A stretch of 64,000 nucleotides of DNA from positions 1-64,000 of the forward strand of contig NZ_JAFFPS010000039.1 of the NCBI RefSeq assembly GCF_016919165.1, written 5' to 3'. This document shows, one piece after another, positions 1-9,596 of the stretch (position 1 is its first letter; each line of letters starts with the position of its first letter). A program made the position numbers and the translations under genes. This stretch comes from Leptospira chreensis. Its GTDB lineage: Bacteria > Spirochaetota > Leptospiria > Leptospirales > Leptospiraceae. The notes beneath the pieces were generated by a model, which saw nothing but the letters and a program-made list of their open reading frames with translations, ran no database searches and had not been told where the DNA came from.

Positions 1-400
1 TGTCAAAGACAACAAAGCGCGATTAAAAATTGTTGGATATCGAGTTTGGGATACAAAGCCAAGGCGTTTTGACTTTGTTAGGTGGTTTGGCAAAGTAGAT
101 CCTTTTCACAAAAAAAAGGTTTTTGAATCTATTCTTTATGCGGCACCTCACCTTTTGTCGATGACGGGACTCCAGTGGGAAATTTTATTCGATTTAAATT
201 ACTTTTTAAATTTAGTTCCTTCCATTGCTGGAAAAATTGAAATCCAATACATTATTGGAGATAATAACGAACTTTATATATTTGTAAGGTCTTCTACCAT
301 TCTAAAACCTCTTGTCGATTTTTTTGGACCCGAATATTTAAAGATCGATTATATTGAAGAAGATCGCGATATACAGATGTTACTTTGGGAAAATGAATAA
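1..400 (+). CDS. Hypothetical protein, C-terminal part (5' end outside window)
   Basis: The frame is open from the left edge of the window (codons begin at base 2) to a TAA at 398-400, giving about 132 residues. The first bases already read as protein (VKDNKARLKIVGYRVW...), so the start lies upstream and an internal TTG at 155 is not the real start. The visible part is mixed hydrophobic and charged with no membrane segment or motif I recognise. The next gene begins at the base directly after the stop (TAAATG), so the two are probably co-transcribed and translationally coupled with the metallophosphoesterase. Function unknown. Confidence 0.7.
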   Translation, partial: VKDNKARLKIVGYRVWDTKPRRFDFVRWFGKVDPFHKKKVFESILYAAPHLLSMTGLQWEILFDLNYFLNLVPSIAGKIEIQYIIGDNNELYIFVRSSTILKPLVDFFGPEYLKIDYIEEDRDIQMLLWENE

Positions 401-1405
401 ATGAAAATCATTTATCTTACTGATATTCATGATGGCCTTCATGGCCTAAAACGAATTCTGCAAACCACAGAAGCAGATTTGTATTTGTTTTCAGGAGATA
501 TTATTTATAAGGCATTTTTTTCCTTTGATCGTATTATTGATTTTTGTGGAGTCCAGGAAGAATTATATTATTTGTTAACGGAAAGAAAGGATGATTCCAC
601 TCCTTTCGATTTTACAACTCATGCCATTCGTTTTCCAGAAAAGTATTCCACTGCCATCGTAGAAAAATCGCAAAAGTATAGAGATTTATACAAACTCGCT
701 GCCAAAACGATGAAAGAAAAATATGAAATCATTGAAAAACTCATCGTAAAGTATGCCAAGTCACCTGTGTATTGTTTGCCGGGAAATTATGATTTGGATT
801 TACAATACACAGAACTTTACCAACGCGAAGTACATCGCAAAAGTTTTGAATTTGGAAACCTAAAAGTTTCTGGATACGGTGGTGCTCCCATTTGGACTTC
901 AGGGATTCCAGAAAAACTCACTGTAGTCTTTCATGAATACACAAAGAACGGAAAAAATTATAGTGAACCGGAAGACTTCTTCAGGGAAGAACTACCAGAC
1001 ATTTGTTGGATTCACAATCCTGCTTACGGATACTTCGATACCATTCCTGGTGTAGGAAAATGTGGAAGCCAAGGGATTCGTAGGTATTTGGATGATGAAT
1101 CTCCTTCTCTTGTTGTTTCCGGCCATGTCCATGAAGACCAAGGGATTAAAAAAACAAGAAATACTGTTTTTATCAATCCATCTAACTTTGGTGCGGTGGA
1201 TTCCTTACATGGTTTTCAAGAGGGCGGGTATTATGCGGAAATCATTATGGAAGGAAAAAACGTAGTCCAATCCAACCTTTGCCAACTACGAGGTGAGGAT
1301 TGGCATACGCTCATTGAAGTGGACTGTTCTGAAAAATATCCGAAGTTAATATCACAAAATCCCATCTCCACAGTGAGTTCTGAAGATTACATTCGAGGCA
1401 ATTAA
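401..1405 (+). CDS. Calcineurin-like metallophosphoesterase
   Basis: A 334-residue cytoplasmic protein with the dinuclear-metal phosphoesterase motifs in order: DIH near residue 8 (DxH), SGDII near 32 (GD), PGNYD near 129 (GNxD type) and GHVHED near 243 (GHxH). These are the residues that bind the two metals and the substrate phosphate in the calcineurin-like superfamily. Substrate cannot be told from sequence. A long helical insert (about residues 60-120) separates the second and third motifs. The ATG follows the previous stop without a gap, and the stop is followed immediately by the next ATG at 1406, so it sits in a tight four-gene operon ending with recG. Confidence 0.85.
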   Translation: MKIIYLTDIHDGLHGLKRILQTTEADLYLFSGDIIYKAFFSFDRIIDFCGVQEELYYLLTERKDDSTPFDFTTHAIRFPEKYSTAIVEKSQKYRDLYKLAAKTMKEKYEIIEKLIVKYAKSPVYCLPGNYDLDLQYTELYQREVHRKSFEFGNLKVSGYGGAPIWTSGIPEKLTVVFHEYTKNGKNYSEPEDFFREELPDICWIHNPAYGYFDTIPGVGKCGSQGIRRYLDDESPSLVVSGHVHEDQGIKKTRNTVFINPSNFGAVDSLHGFQEGGYYAEIIMEGKNVVQSNLCQLRGEDWHTLIEVDCSEKYPKLISQNPISTVSSEDYIRGN

Positions 1406-1807
1406 ATGGTCACCTTTCTTACGATATGCGGTGTCCTATTTACTGTGGCCTTTTTTTTATACGCCCTTTCTGCCGTTGACAATCAAAGTTTAGATAAAAA
1501 AGAAAAAGAACGTCTCGCAAAAGAAGGGAGTTTGCGAGTAGGGGATCCAAGAAAGGTATATGGAAAAGAAAAAGATCCAAATATGCCAAGAATTCGCCTA
1601 TGCCCTGTTTGTGGGACAGTCTTACGTAAAGATGAATTTTTATATGCTGCCATTTCAACTTATACCAACAGCGAAGGGAAAAAACAGGCACAGATTTATG
1701 GATGTAAGTATTGTTATTTGATTTTGGATTCTGAAAAAACCACGTCGGAATCAACGAATGTAAAAGACAATGGATTTGGGCCACCTGCTCCTACAGACGA
1801 AATATGA
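1406..1807 (+). CDS. Small membrane-anchored zinc-ribbon protein
   Basis: 133 residues. An N-terminal hydrophobic helix (about residues 4-24, rich in Phe, Leu and Val) is followed by a Lys-rich stretch and then a four-cysteine zinc-ribbon arrangement, CPVCG near 67-71 and CKYC near 99-102. The tail is acidic and Pro-rich. The arrangement suggests a membrane-anchored cytoplasmic metal-binding domain. No function is recognisable. It begins at the base after the metallophosphoesterase stop, and its TGA overlaps the ATG of recG (ATGA), so expression of the three is coupled. Cysteine spacing is seen directly; zinc binding is inferred. Confidence 0.7.
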   Translation: MVTFLTICGVLFTVAFFLYALSAVDNQSLDKKEKERLAKEGSLRVGDPRKVYGKEKDPNMPRIRLCPVCGTVLRKDEFLYAAISTYTNSEGKKQAQIYGCKYCYLILDSEKTTSESTNVKDNGFGPPAPTDEI

Positions 1808-3873
1808 AACAGGGACTGGATTTATCACAAAGTTTATCCGCATTGAAAGGGATTGGACCCAAACGAAAGTCCGTCCTTTTGGAACATGGGGTCTCTACTT
1901 TTTTTGAACTCCTAACTTACTTCCCTCGTCGTTACTTAGATCGCAATTTTACAAAAGACATCATCTTAAAACAAGGGGATGTGGTGACCCTTCTTGGAAC
2001 CATTGCAGATAGTTATATTGTTCATGGAAAAAAGAGTCGGTTACTCGTCGGGTTTCGAACCTTAAACAATGAAAGGATCAACTTGGTTTTCTTTCGTGGT
2101 GTGAATTTCTTTCATAAGATATTCTCAGTGGACAGGAAGGTGGTGGTCTCTGGAAAATTGGAATACTTTAAAGGATACCAGATTCTCCATCCAGAGTATG
2201 AATTTTTATCTGACAAAGAAGACCCGGAAGATTCCATCCATGCGGGTCGCATCATTCCGCTTTATCCATCTACGGAAGCATTAAAAGAAGATGGGCTTGA
2301 TTCCAAAGGTTTACGTAAACTCATCCACCAAGTTCTGGAAGGTGGATCTATTGCAGAAAACCTTCCACAGAAGTTAGTCAAAAAACGTGTGTTACTAGGT
2401 CGTGACGAAGCGTTTCATGAAATCCATTTTCCTGAAACCATGGAAGCCGTACAAATTGCACGGAAACGATTTGCTTATGAAGAGTTTTTCTATTTCCAAA
2501 GACTCCTTCTTTACAAACAAAGAGAAAGACAAAAAGTAAAACGATTACTTTGGCCACTTCCCAAATCGCCTTCGCATGAAAATTTGGAAAAGAATCTCCC
2601 TTTTGAATTAACCGAAGACCAAAAGATGGCGGTCTCTACCATCCTTTCACAAACGAGTTCGGATTCACCAGCAGCCTTTTTACTCCAAGGGGATGTGGGT
2701 TCTGGAAAAACCATCACAGCCCTTCTCATAGCACTCCACTATATCGATAACCACATCCAAGTGGTGTTTTTGGCTCCCACGGAAATTTTGGCCCGCCAAC
2801 ACTACCAAACCATTTATAAATTTATGGGAAATATGCCCTTTCTTGGAATTGAACTTTTGTTAGGTGGCGAAAATAAAAAAACTCGTTTAGAGAAGTTGAC
2901 AAGGATTAAAAACGGAGAATCCAATATCATTATTGGAACTCATTCCTTGTTACAAGAAGATGTGGTTTTTTCTGATTTGGGTCTTGTTGTGATTGATGAA
3001 CAACATAAGTTTGGGGTGGATCAAAGGGAAACCATTCGTTCCAAAGGAAAAAATCCTGATATCTTGGCGATGACGGCCACACCGATCCCGCGTACACTTT
3101 GTCTCACTTTGTATGGGGATTTAACTTTGGTAAATATCAAAACAAAACCAAAAGGCCGTAAACCCATCGATACAAGATGGTACAAAGAAGACCGTAGAGC
3201 TGGTATTTATAATTCCATTCGTAAGTATGTGGTTTCAGGTAGGCAGTGTTATATTGTATATCCTCTGGTAGAAGAATCGGAAAAAGTAGATTTGGAATCT
3301 TGTACGGTAGCTTATGAAAATTTAAGAACCAATGTATTTCCAGAATTAAAAATTGGTTTGTTACATGGAAAGATGAAAAGTGCAGAAAAAGAATCGGTAA
3401 TGGAAAAATTCAAATCAGGAGAAATCCAAATCCTTGTCACAACAACCGTGGTAGAAGTGGGAGTGGATGTTCCTAATGCCACAATACTTGTAGTCGAACA
3501 TGCGGACCGATTTGGTATTTCCCAATTACACCAGTTACGTGGTCGTGTGGGAAGAAGTGATATCGAAAGTTTTTGTATTTTGATGACAGGTGATTTTATC
3601 AGTGATGAAGGGAAAGACCGGTTGGAGGCACTGGTGGCATCCAACGACGGATACTTTTTGGCTGAAAAGGATTTGGCCATTCGGGGGCCAGGGGAACTTC
3701 TCGGAGTCAAACAAAGTGGCCTTCCCGAATTTAAAATTGCCGATTTGGTTTCCGATAGGACTCTCCTTGATGAAGCGAAAGAAGACGCTTCTTCCTTTCC
3801 TTTGGATGATCCCAGTGAATTGGCCGAATTAAGTACAAGATTCAGTGAAGGCAAATTTTTATTTGCGAATTAG
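1804..3873 (+). CDS. recG: ATP-dependent DNA helicase RecG
   Basis: 689 residues, the usual length for RecG, which remodels stalled replication forks and Holliday junctions. An N-terminal helical and OB-fold wedge region (about 1-240) precedes two RecA-like helicase domains. Visible motifs are GDVGSGKT (Walker A, about 296-303), APTEILA (motif Ia), DEQH (about 398-401, the RecG variant of DExH), TATPIPRT (motif III) and the C-terminal RGRVGRS (motif VI) followed by the RecG-typical GPGELLG segment. The ATG lies in an ATGA overlap with the upstream zinc-ribbon gene. Nothing looks damaged. Confidence 0.97.
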   Translation: MKQGLDLSQSLSALKGIGPKRKSVLLEHGVSTFFELLTYFPRRYLDRNFTKDIILKQGDVVTLLGTIADSYIVHGKKSRLLVGFRTLNNERINLVFFRGVNFFHKIFSVDRKVVVSGKLEYFKGYQILHPEYEFLSDKEDPEDSIHAGRIIPLYPSTEALKEDGLDSKGLRKLIHQVLEGGSIAENLPQKLVKKRVLLGRDEAFHEIHFPETMEAVQIARKRFAYEEFFYFQRLLLYKQRERQKVKRLLWPLPKSPSHENLEKNLPFELTEDQKMAVSTILSQTSSDSPAAFLLQGDVGSGKTITALLIALHYIDNHIQVVFLAPTEILARQHYQTIYKFMGNMPFLGIELLLGGENKKTRLEKLTRIKNGESNIIIGTHSLLQEDVVFSDLGLVVIDEQHKFGVDQRETIRSKGKNPDILAMTATPIPRTLCLTLYGDLTLVNIKTKPKGRKPIDTRWYKEDRRAGIYNSIRKYVVSGRQCYIVYPLVEESEKVDLESCTVAYENLRTNVFPELKIGLLHGKMKSAEKESVMEKFKSGEIQILVTTTVVEVGVDVPNATILVVEHADRFGISQLHQLRGRVGRSDIESFCILMTGDFISDEGKDRLEALVASNDGYFLAEKDLAIRGPGELLGVKQSGLPEFKIADLVSDRTLLDEAKEDASSFPLDDPSELAELSTRFSEGKFLFAN

Positions 3874-3900
3874 TCCTCCAATTTTTAATGAACCTATACT

Positions 3901-4689
3901 ATGTTACGAACTAAATACATATTTTTATTATTCGTTTCTTTATTCTTAGTTTGCGGGGAAAAACCGCTCAAAACATCCACAACCGATTTGTATTTAGGCC
4001 TTGATAAAACAACCTATCTCACAGGGAAATTCAATTCTCCTGGACCATTAGCACCTGTTATACTAGAAGAAAATGGAAAAGATCATTTTCTTAGACCCGA
4101 TGTAAAAAAAGCACTCCACCAAATGGTGAACGATTTTGAAGATTCAAAACCGGCAACTTACAAACAACATATCTTTTTAGTATCTTCCTTTCGAAACTTC
4201 AGCCACCAAAAAGGAATTTGGGAATCTAAATACACGGGTAAAAAGGTTATGCGGGTTCCCATCAAAGGGAAATCACCAGAAGAAATCACCAATTTGATTT
4301 TGGAATTTTCCAGTGCACCGGGAACTTCCCGCCACCATTGGGGAACTGATTTTGATATCAATGCCCTCGACAATGCCTATTTTGAAGAGAATGGAAAGGG
4401 AAAAATCCTTTACGATTGGTTGAAACAAAATGCTTCTAAGTATGGGTTTTGTCAACCGTACAGCCGTTTATCGACAAGAAACAACAAAGGATACCAGGAA
4501 GAAAAATGGCACTGGTCTTATGCACCGATTTCGAACCAACTTACAAAAGAATGGGTCAAAGGATTTACATCAGGTGAGATTCAATTGGCAGGAAGTTTTC
4601 TTGGAGCTGATGTGTTGGGCGACCGGGCTTTGGACTTTGTTCGTTCCATAAACCCGGATTGCGAAAAGATTCAAAACCCTTCTTTATAG
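3901..4689 (+). CDS. VanY/M15B-type D-alanyl-D-alanine carboxypeptidase lipoprotein
   Basis: 262 residues with a signal peptide ending in a lipobox-like SLFLVC (Cys18), so probably a lipoprotein. The M15 zinc peptidase motif S-x-H-x-x-G-x-x-x-D is present as SRHHWGTDFD (about 143-152; His145 and Asp152 as ligands), with the second element EKWHWSY (Glu201 catalytic, His204 ligand). An SSFR motif near 95-98 matches the substrate-binding segment of the family. It is expected to trim D-Ala from peptidoglycan stem peptides in the periplasm. It starts 27 bases after recG and its last six bases overlap tail-to-tail with galE on the other strand. Confidence 0.88.
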   Translation: MLRTKYIFLLFVSLFLVCGEKPLKTSTTDLYLGLDKTTYLTGKFNSPGPLAPVILEENGKDHFLRPDVKKALHQMVNDFEDSKPATYKQHIFLVSSFRNFSHQKGIWESKYTGKKVMRVPIKGKSPEEITNLILEFSSAPGTSRHHWGTDFDINALDNAYFEENGKGKILYDWLKQNASKYGFCQPYSRLSTRNNKGYQEEKWHWSYAPISNQLTKEWVKGFTSGEIQLAGSFLGADVLGDRALDFVRSINPDCEKIQNPSL

Positions 4690-5652
4690 GGTTTTATACA
4701 AATTCCACATACTAGCGAGTAAGGTTTCTGCATCACTATAGATTGGCTTCCAGTTGAGAAGTTCTCTTGCTTTTGCAGAAGATGCTAAAAGTTTTGCAGG
4801 ATCTCCTGCTCGTCTACCGCTTGTTTTGTGATTAATTGATTTTCCTACCACTTTTTCAGAAAGATCGGCCATTTCTTTGACAGAGTATCCTGCTTCGGAA
4901 CCTAAATTTACCGTCAAACTCTCGTTCTTCGCCATAATGTAATCCAATGCTAAAACATGGGCTTTGGCTAGGTCGGAGACATGGATGTAGTCGCGAACAC
5001 AAGTTCCATCTTCTGTTTCGTAATCGGTTCCAAATATTTCGTATCCGTTTCGAATTCCCGATGCCGCTTCCATGATGATGGGTAGTAAATTGGCAGGAGT
5101 TTTTTCAATTCCTTTGATTCTACCTTTGGGATCATAACCTGCCGCATTGAAATAACGTAATCTGGCTGATTTTAAACCTTTTAGTTTATCAAACCATTCT
5201 AGGTTTTCTTCGATACAGAGTTTTGTATATCCATAGTAGTTCTCTGGTTGTAAAGGATGGTTTTCATCGATAGGTAAATACTTTGGTGCTCCATAAACAG
5301 CAGCAGAAGATGAAAAAACAATATACTTACAATTGTTTTCAACTAAAGCATTTAACAAAGTAAAGGTTCCATTTAAGTTGTTAAGAGTGTACTTTAATGG
5401 ATCGGTCATGGATTCACCAGCAGCTTTCCAAGCAGCAAAGTGGAAAACAGCATCTACTTTTTTAGCAAATGCTTGTTTCAAAACTTCTGGGTTTTGAATT
5501 TCCCCTTTGATGAATTCATTACCAGGAAACAAATTGGCTTCGTTTCCTTTTTCCATATCATCCACGATGAGAATCTCATGTCCTAGTTCCATAAGTTCTA
5601 AAACAATATGGCTTCCAATGTAACCGGCTCCCCCGGTAACGAGAACTCTCAT
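4684..5652 (-). CDS. galE: UDP-glucose 4-epimerase
   Basis: 322 residues, an extended short-chain dehydrogenase. The NAD-binding glycine motif GGAGYIGSH lies at about 7-15, and the catalytic YxxxK is Y140-K144 (YYGYTK) after the SSSAAVYG strand carrying the catalytic Ser. The segment YFNAAG and the C-terminal GRRAGDPA and LNWKP motifs are typical of GalE. It interconverts UDP-glucose and UDP-galactose, feeding LPS and exopolysaccharide synthesis. Its ATG overlaps the end of lpxA by four bases, so the two envelope-biosynthesis genes form an operon. Confidence 0.95.
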   Translation of the reverse strand: MRVLVTGGAGYIGSHIVLELMELGHEILIVDDMEKGNEANLFPGNEFIKGEIQNPEVLKQAFAKKVDAVFHFAAWKAAGESMTDPLKYTLNNLNGTFTLLNALVENNCKYIVFSSSAAVYGAPKYLPIDENHPLQPENYYGYTKLCIEENLEWFDKLKGLKSARLRYFNAAGYDPKGRIKGIEKTPANLLPIIMEAASGIRNGYEIFGTDYETEDGTCVRDYIHVSDLAKAHVLALDYIMAKNESLTVNLGSEAGYSVKEMADLSEKVVGKSINHKTSGRRAGDPAKLLASSAKARELLNWKPIYSDAETLLASMWNLYKTL

Positions 5653-6455
5653 TCTTCGTCTGATCCACCAGAAACAAAACGATGGTCCACAACTCCGCGT
5701 TTACTCGACTCAAAGAATTGAATGATTTTTTGAACTTCAGGAGCTGGGTTTGGATCTTTTTTTAATTCAACAAGCGCTTGTTTAGTGTTGAATCCGCTAT
5801 GGTAAATGGTCTTGTATACTCGTTTGATTGCCAAACGAACATCCGCAGAAATTCCCGCACGTTTCATACCAACAACGTTCAAACTGACAACGGAACCGGG
5901 ATGTCCGTCTACGGTTGCATAAGGAGGAACATCTTTTACTACTTTTGTTAGACCAGCTAACATCGCATAATCAGAAACACGCACAAATTGGTGTACACCA
6001 ACTGACCCTGAGATGAACACTTTATCACCAATGACAACATGGCCAGCAAGCATTGTGTTTTGAACCATAATGTTATGGTCACCAACAATCACATCATGGG
6101 CAATATGCACATTTCCCATTAGGTAATTATGGCTTCCGATCGTTGTAGCTTTTCCTTCTACAGTTCCTCTATGGAAGATAATATTTTCTCGGATCACGTT
6201 GTGATCACCAATTTCCAAATAGGTCTTTGTTTCTGGTTTGAAAGCTAAATCTTGTGGCAATCCGCCGTAACTTCCCCCCGAAGATAGTTTATTGAACTTA
6301 CCAATCCGTGTTCCTGATAGGATTTTTACATGGGATTCAATGACGGTTCCTTCTCCGATTTTGACATCTTTCTCAATGATACAAAACGGTCCTACTTCTA
6401 CGGACTCATGGAGTTCCGCCTTCGGATCGATGATGGCAGTGGGGTGAATTTTCAT
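5649..6455 (-). CDS. lpxA: Acyl-ACP--UDP-N-acetylglucosamine O-acyltransferase
   Basis: 268 residues, close to the roughly 260 of E. coli LpxA. The first two thirds are a left-handed parallel beta-helix made of hexapeptide repeats (for example IGEGTVIESHVKIL, IGDHNVIREN, VIVGDHNIM), followed by the HIAHD segment that holds the catalytic His, the VHQFVRV stretch and a C-terminal helical region. It performs the first step of lipid A synthesis, placing the 3-O acyl chain on UDP-GlcNAc. The ATG is at 6455 with divergent upstream sequence toward the Hpt gene. Its presence supports an LPS-bearing organism such as Leptospira rather than Treponema or Borrelia. Confidence 0.96.
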   Translation of the reverse strand: MKIHPTAIIDPKAELHESVEVGPFCIIEKDVKIGEGTVIESHVKILSGTRIGKFNKLSSGGSYGGLPQDLAFKPETKTYLEIGDHNVIRENIIFHRGTVEGKATTIGSHNYLMGNVHIAHDVIVGDHNIMVQNTMLAGHVVIGDKVFISGSVGVHQFVRVSDYAMLAGLTKVVKDVPPYATVDGHPGSVVSLNVVGMKRAGISADVRLAIKRVYKTIYHSGFNTKQALVELKKDPNPAPEVQKIIQFFESSKRGVVDHRFVSGGSDEE

Positions 6456-6559
6456 AGTGTTTTACAAAAAAAACCGATTCCGGCGACCTGGAAATGATTT
6501 TTTAAAATGTAATTTACACGCTTTTCTTAGTCTGTTTACTTTTGACTGGGTGGTGTAAC

Positions 6560-6907
6560 TTGCTTATAGATTGGTCTCGTATAGAATCTTTAGTGGATAT
6601 GAACGATCCAGAGGACAGGGCCTGGCTAAAAGAGATGATAACCTCTCTTTTGGAAAACATGGCGACTCGGATCGAAAATTTAGACCGCCTTTTGGTGTCC
6701 AAGGAACCAAAGGATTTGCAGGCTGAATTACACCAAATCAAAGGTGTGGCCGCAAATTTTGGACTGGCAGCCCTTTCAGAACTGGTGATCAAAGCAGAAG
6801 GTTTTGCCAAAGCTGGTGATATTGAATCCTCTGTGGCAGAGGGTATCAAAATTGCCCCGGTCTGGGTATCCACCAGGATAGAATTAGAAAAAAAGTTTTC
6901 TACATAA
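6560..6907 (+). CDS. Hpt (histidine phosphotransfer) domain protein
   Basis: A single-domain protein of about 115 residues. The Hpt motif is LHQIKGVAANFG, where His is the phosphoacceptor and KG follows at +3, in a four-helix-bundle context with a second conserved helix LSELVIKAE. Such proteins relay phosphate between response-regulator receivers in multistep phosphorelays. I chose the TTG at 6560 (MLIDWSRI) because a GGTGGTG stretch lies just upstream; an in-frame TTG at 6542 is possible and would add six residues. It is transcribed divergently from lpxA and converges on the glycosyltransferase-like gene. No kinase or receiver gene is adjacent, so its partners are elsewhere. Confidence 0.8.
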   Translation: MLIDWSRIESLVDMNDPEDRAWLKEMITSLLENMATRIENLDRLLVSKEPKDLQAELHQIKGVAANFGLAALSELVIKAEGFAKAGDIESSVAEGIKIAPVWVSTRIELEKKFST

Positions 6908-6921
6908 AAATTTCGGTCAGG

Positions 6922-8319
6922 TCAATTGGCGGTCGCTATTTCTACGGCCGTCTTACTTCCGTTATAGACACCTTCCACGATATTTTTAATTACGGATTCG
7001 TTCATCCGCAGTAACAAGTCGTCCGACTCCGTAAAAATATGGATGAGCTCTTTCGCGTGCATCACTTCCCGGCATTCCACAGTACCCTCTCCCAGTTCCA
7101 ATGACCGAAGCACCGATGCCGCTTCATGGTCTCCCACTCTGCGAATAAAAAGTTTAGGAACAGGATAAAAAGCAAGTTCCGCTGGTTTCGTGACGAGGAC
7201 ATCGGTGATCCGAATCAGTCTCTCGGTTGCAGAAAACGCTTCCGTATGTGATGGAAAATGAAACAACACAACTGGTGGATTGTTTTCGTTGTCTTCGGAA
7301 CGTAGAGGATGACGTTCCATGAAACGGATTAAATCTTCCCAAGTATTGATCGATAAATAAGAAATCTTTTGAACAATCAGAAATTCTTCAATGGATTTTA
7401 AAACTTTAGAATGATCACCGGCATTGATCCAAAACACTGCTTTTTTATTTTGTAGATGTTTTTTACTCAATCGAATCAAATCGAGGACATATCCTTTTTG
7501 GGCACCAGCTCCTCCAATCGGAATGAGAAACCTTCTACATTTTTTAGCATCAATCCGACGCACTCGGTTTTCACTATCAGTAACAGCACCGGAGACAATG
7601 TCTTCGGACACCCAATGACCAGCGACTGCTAGGTTTTCTTTCGGTACACCCATCTGGATGAACTTTGTATAGGCGGAAGGAGTTTGGACTAAATTCATAG
7701 CACCCGGAACTAATAAATAATACTGCGGATAGTTGTCGCAAATGAGATGGATTATTTTTTGAAATCCAGAAGCCACTGCGATCTGACCATTTAACGGATA
7801 TGTGGTGATGACGGGAGAATCCGTAGGAATTCCTTTCATCAGTCCTTTGTACAAATCCGCCAACTGGCAAGAGAGTTCCAAAGAAGTGAGGTTTCCTTGG
7901 GACATAAGTTGGCCCCAGAGCCATTCCACCGGCCCACCAATCTCAGCGCTCAACCTTGAGAAATAACTATAACCGGCATCAATGTCAGAGATGGCTTTCG
8001 CCTCTGGGGAACCTATCGCGAGTAAATCATGGAGATAAGTAGGGATTTGTTTTTTTAAAGAATGAGAATAAACGGAAAGGGCCATGCGGTGGTGGCCGTA
8101 GCCCATACGAATGCTTCCGACCACCAATCGTTTTTGGAGGGGATTTGTCCCTTGGTCCGAGATGAGTTCGAGGCCGGGATAGAGGGGAGATGGGGAGGAA
8201 TACAAAGGAACGGAAGAATGGCCGATAGAATACCGTTTTGCAAGGATCCCTCGAATGAGACCTGCCGTTTGTTTGGATAAAAAGCCGGTTTCCAGGCCGA
8301 ACATGGGTTCTCGATTCAT
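6922..8319 (-). CDS. Putative GT-B-fold glycosyltransferase (MurG/MGDG-synthase-like)
   Basis: 465 residues, soluble. The segment VGSIRMGYGHHRMA (about 67-80) resembles the N-terminal glycine-rich loop and GGH-type motif of MurG and monogalactosyldiacylglycerol-synthase glycosyltransferases, which sits at the start of a Rossmann half. A second Rossmann-like half begins near FLIPIGGAGAQKG, and a later acidic stretch VTKPAELAFYPVPKLF resembles the family donor-binding segment (K-P-x-E). Acceptor and donor sugars are unknown. An alternative start at Met6 is possible. It converges with the Hpt gene (14-base gap) and is divergent from the thiolase. The family assignment is by motif impression only. 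Confidence 0.5.
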   Translation of the reverse strand: MNREPMFGLETGFLSKQTAGLIRGILAKRYSIGHSSVPLYSSPSPLYPGLELISDQGTNPLQKRLVVGSIRMGYGHHRMALSVYSHSLKKQIPTYLHDLLAIGSPEAKAISDIDAGYSYFSRLSAEIGGPVEWLWGQLMSQGNLTSLELSCQLADLYKGLMKGIPTDSPVITTYPLNGQIAVASGFQKIIHLICDNYPQYYLLVPGAMNLVQTPSAYTKFIQMGVPKENLAVAGHWVSEDIVSGAVTDSENRVRRIDAKKCRRFLIPIGGAGAQKGYVLDLIRLSKKHLQNKKAVFWINAGDHSKVLKSIEEFLIVQKISYLSINTWEDLIRFMERHPLRSEDNENNPPVVLFHFPSHTEAFSATERLIRITDVLVTKPAELAFYPVPKLFIRRVGDHEAASVLRSLELGEGTVECREVMHAKELIHIFTESDDLLLRMNESVIKNIVEGVYNGSKTAVEIATAN

Positions 8320-8408
8320 GCAGGAAGTGTATCCATCTCAGATTCTCTTTCAAGTGAAATTTCAATTCTTAGCTGACAGGTGACTAAATTTGGCCATTCC
8401 TGGTATCT

Positions 8409-9590
8409 ATGGAACAAGTTTATATATTGGGCGGACTCAGGTCTGCATTCGGTAGTTTTGGCGGAACTCTCAAAGATTTGAGTGCCGTAGATCTTGGAGT
8501 AGAAGTCTCCAAAGCAGCACTTCAGAAAACCGGTGTGGATCCTTCACTGATTGAAGAAAGTATTTTTGGGAACGTAATCCCCACAGGAAAAGACGGAATC
8601 TATTTAGCACGACATATTGGTTTGAAATCAGGTGTTCCGATTGCAAGCCCGGCATTAACACTCAACAGACTTTGTGGTTCGGGAATGGAAGCAGTCATTC
8701 AAGCCGCAAAAAAAATTATGTTGGGGGAAGCACATACTGTCCTTGCTGGTGGTGTGGAATCAATGAGTAACGCACCTTATGTGGTAAGAAACGCAAGATT
8801 TGGTGTTCGTTACGGAAATTCTGAATTTGAAGATTCTTTGGCAACAGGTTTAACAGATATTTATGTAGAACTTCCGATGGGAATGACAGCTGAAAATCTA
8901 GCTGACCAATACAAAATCTCTAGGGAAGAACAAGACCTTTGGGCTGCAACTTCACAAGAAAGAGCGGAAGAAGCCACAAACAAAGGAATCTTAAAAGATG
9001 AGATTCATGCCATCACCATTAGTGGAAAAAATCCTATCGTATTTGATAAGGATGAATTCATCAAAGGAAAGGCTGGCGCAACAAAACTAGCTACCTTAAA
9101 ACCAGCTTTCAAAAAAGACGGAACTGTCACTGCGGGAAATGCATCTGGTATTAATGATGGTGCTGCTGCATTGATCGTTGCTTCTGCGTCCCAAGCAAAA
9201 AAATTGGGAAAAGAACCTTTGGCCATTGTAAAATCATGGGGACATGCTGGTTGTGATCCTGCGAAAATGGGAATTGGTCCGGCGATTGCGATTCCATCTG
9301 CATTACAAAAAGCAGGACTTAGTTTGAAAGACATCGGTCTATTTGAAATTAATGAAGCATTTGCTGCACAATTTTTAGCCGTACAAAAAGAACTGGGTCT
9401 TGATCCAAAAATTACCAATGTGAATGGTGGTGCTGTTGCGATTGGACATCCACTTGGAGCTTCTGGTAATCGTGTGACTTTGACATTGGCGTTAGAGATG
9501 CAAAGACGAGGAGTGAAATACGGAGTCGCCTCACTTTGTATTGGTGGTGGCCAAGGAATTGCTATCGTTTTAGAAAATCCGAAAGCATAA
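8409..9590 (+). CDS. Acetyl-CoA C-acyltransferase (thiolase)
   Basis: 393 residues, the standard thiolase length. The acylated Cys is C89 in [10 protein letters not shown]; the catalytic His is H347 in [10 protein letters not shown]; the second catalytic Cys is C377 in SLCIGGGQG. The NEAFAAQ segment is also typical. It either condenses two acetyl-CoA to acetoacetyl-CoA or performs the last step of beta-oxidation. The sequence looks closest to the acetoacetyl-CoA thiolase (AtoB/PhaA) group, but substrate length is not certain. Only six bases separate it from the following fusion gene, so it may head the long operon up to 19.8 kb. Confidence 0.93.
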   Translation: MEQVYILGGLRSAFGSFGGTLKDLSAVDLGVEVSKAALQKTGVDPSLIEESIFGNVIPTGKDGIYLARHIGLKSGVPIASPALTLNRLCGSGMEAVIQAAKKIMLGEAHTVLAGGVESMSNAPYVVRNARFGVRYGNSEFEDSLATGLTDIYVELPMGMTAENLADQYKISREEQDLWAATSQERAEEATNKGILKDEIHAITISGKNPIVFDKDEFIKGKAGATKLATLKPAFKKDGTVTAGNASGINDGAAALIVASASQAKKLGKEPLAIVKSWGHAGCDPAKMGIGPAIAIPSALQKAGLSLKDIGLFEINEAFAAQFLAVQKELGLDPKITNVNGGAVAIGHPLGASGNRVTLTLALEMQRRGVKYGVASLCIGGGQGIAIVLENPKA

Positions 9591-9596
9591 AAGTTC

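Noticed and set aside
3312..3854. 180-residue frame antisense to recG
   Set aside because: It is a mirror of a strongly coding strand with intact RecG motifs; no start signal and no recognisable domain.
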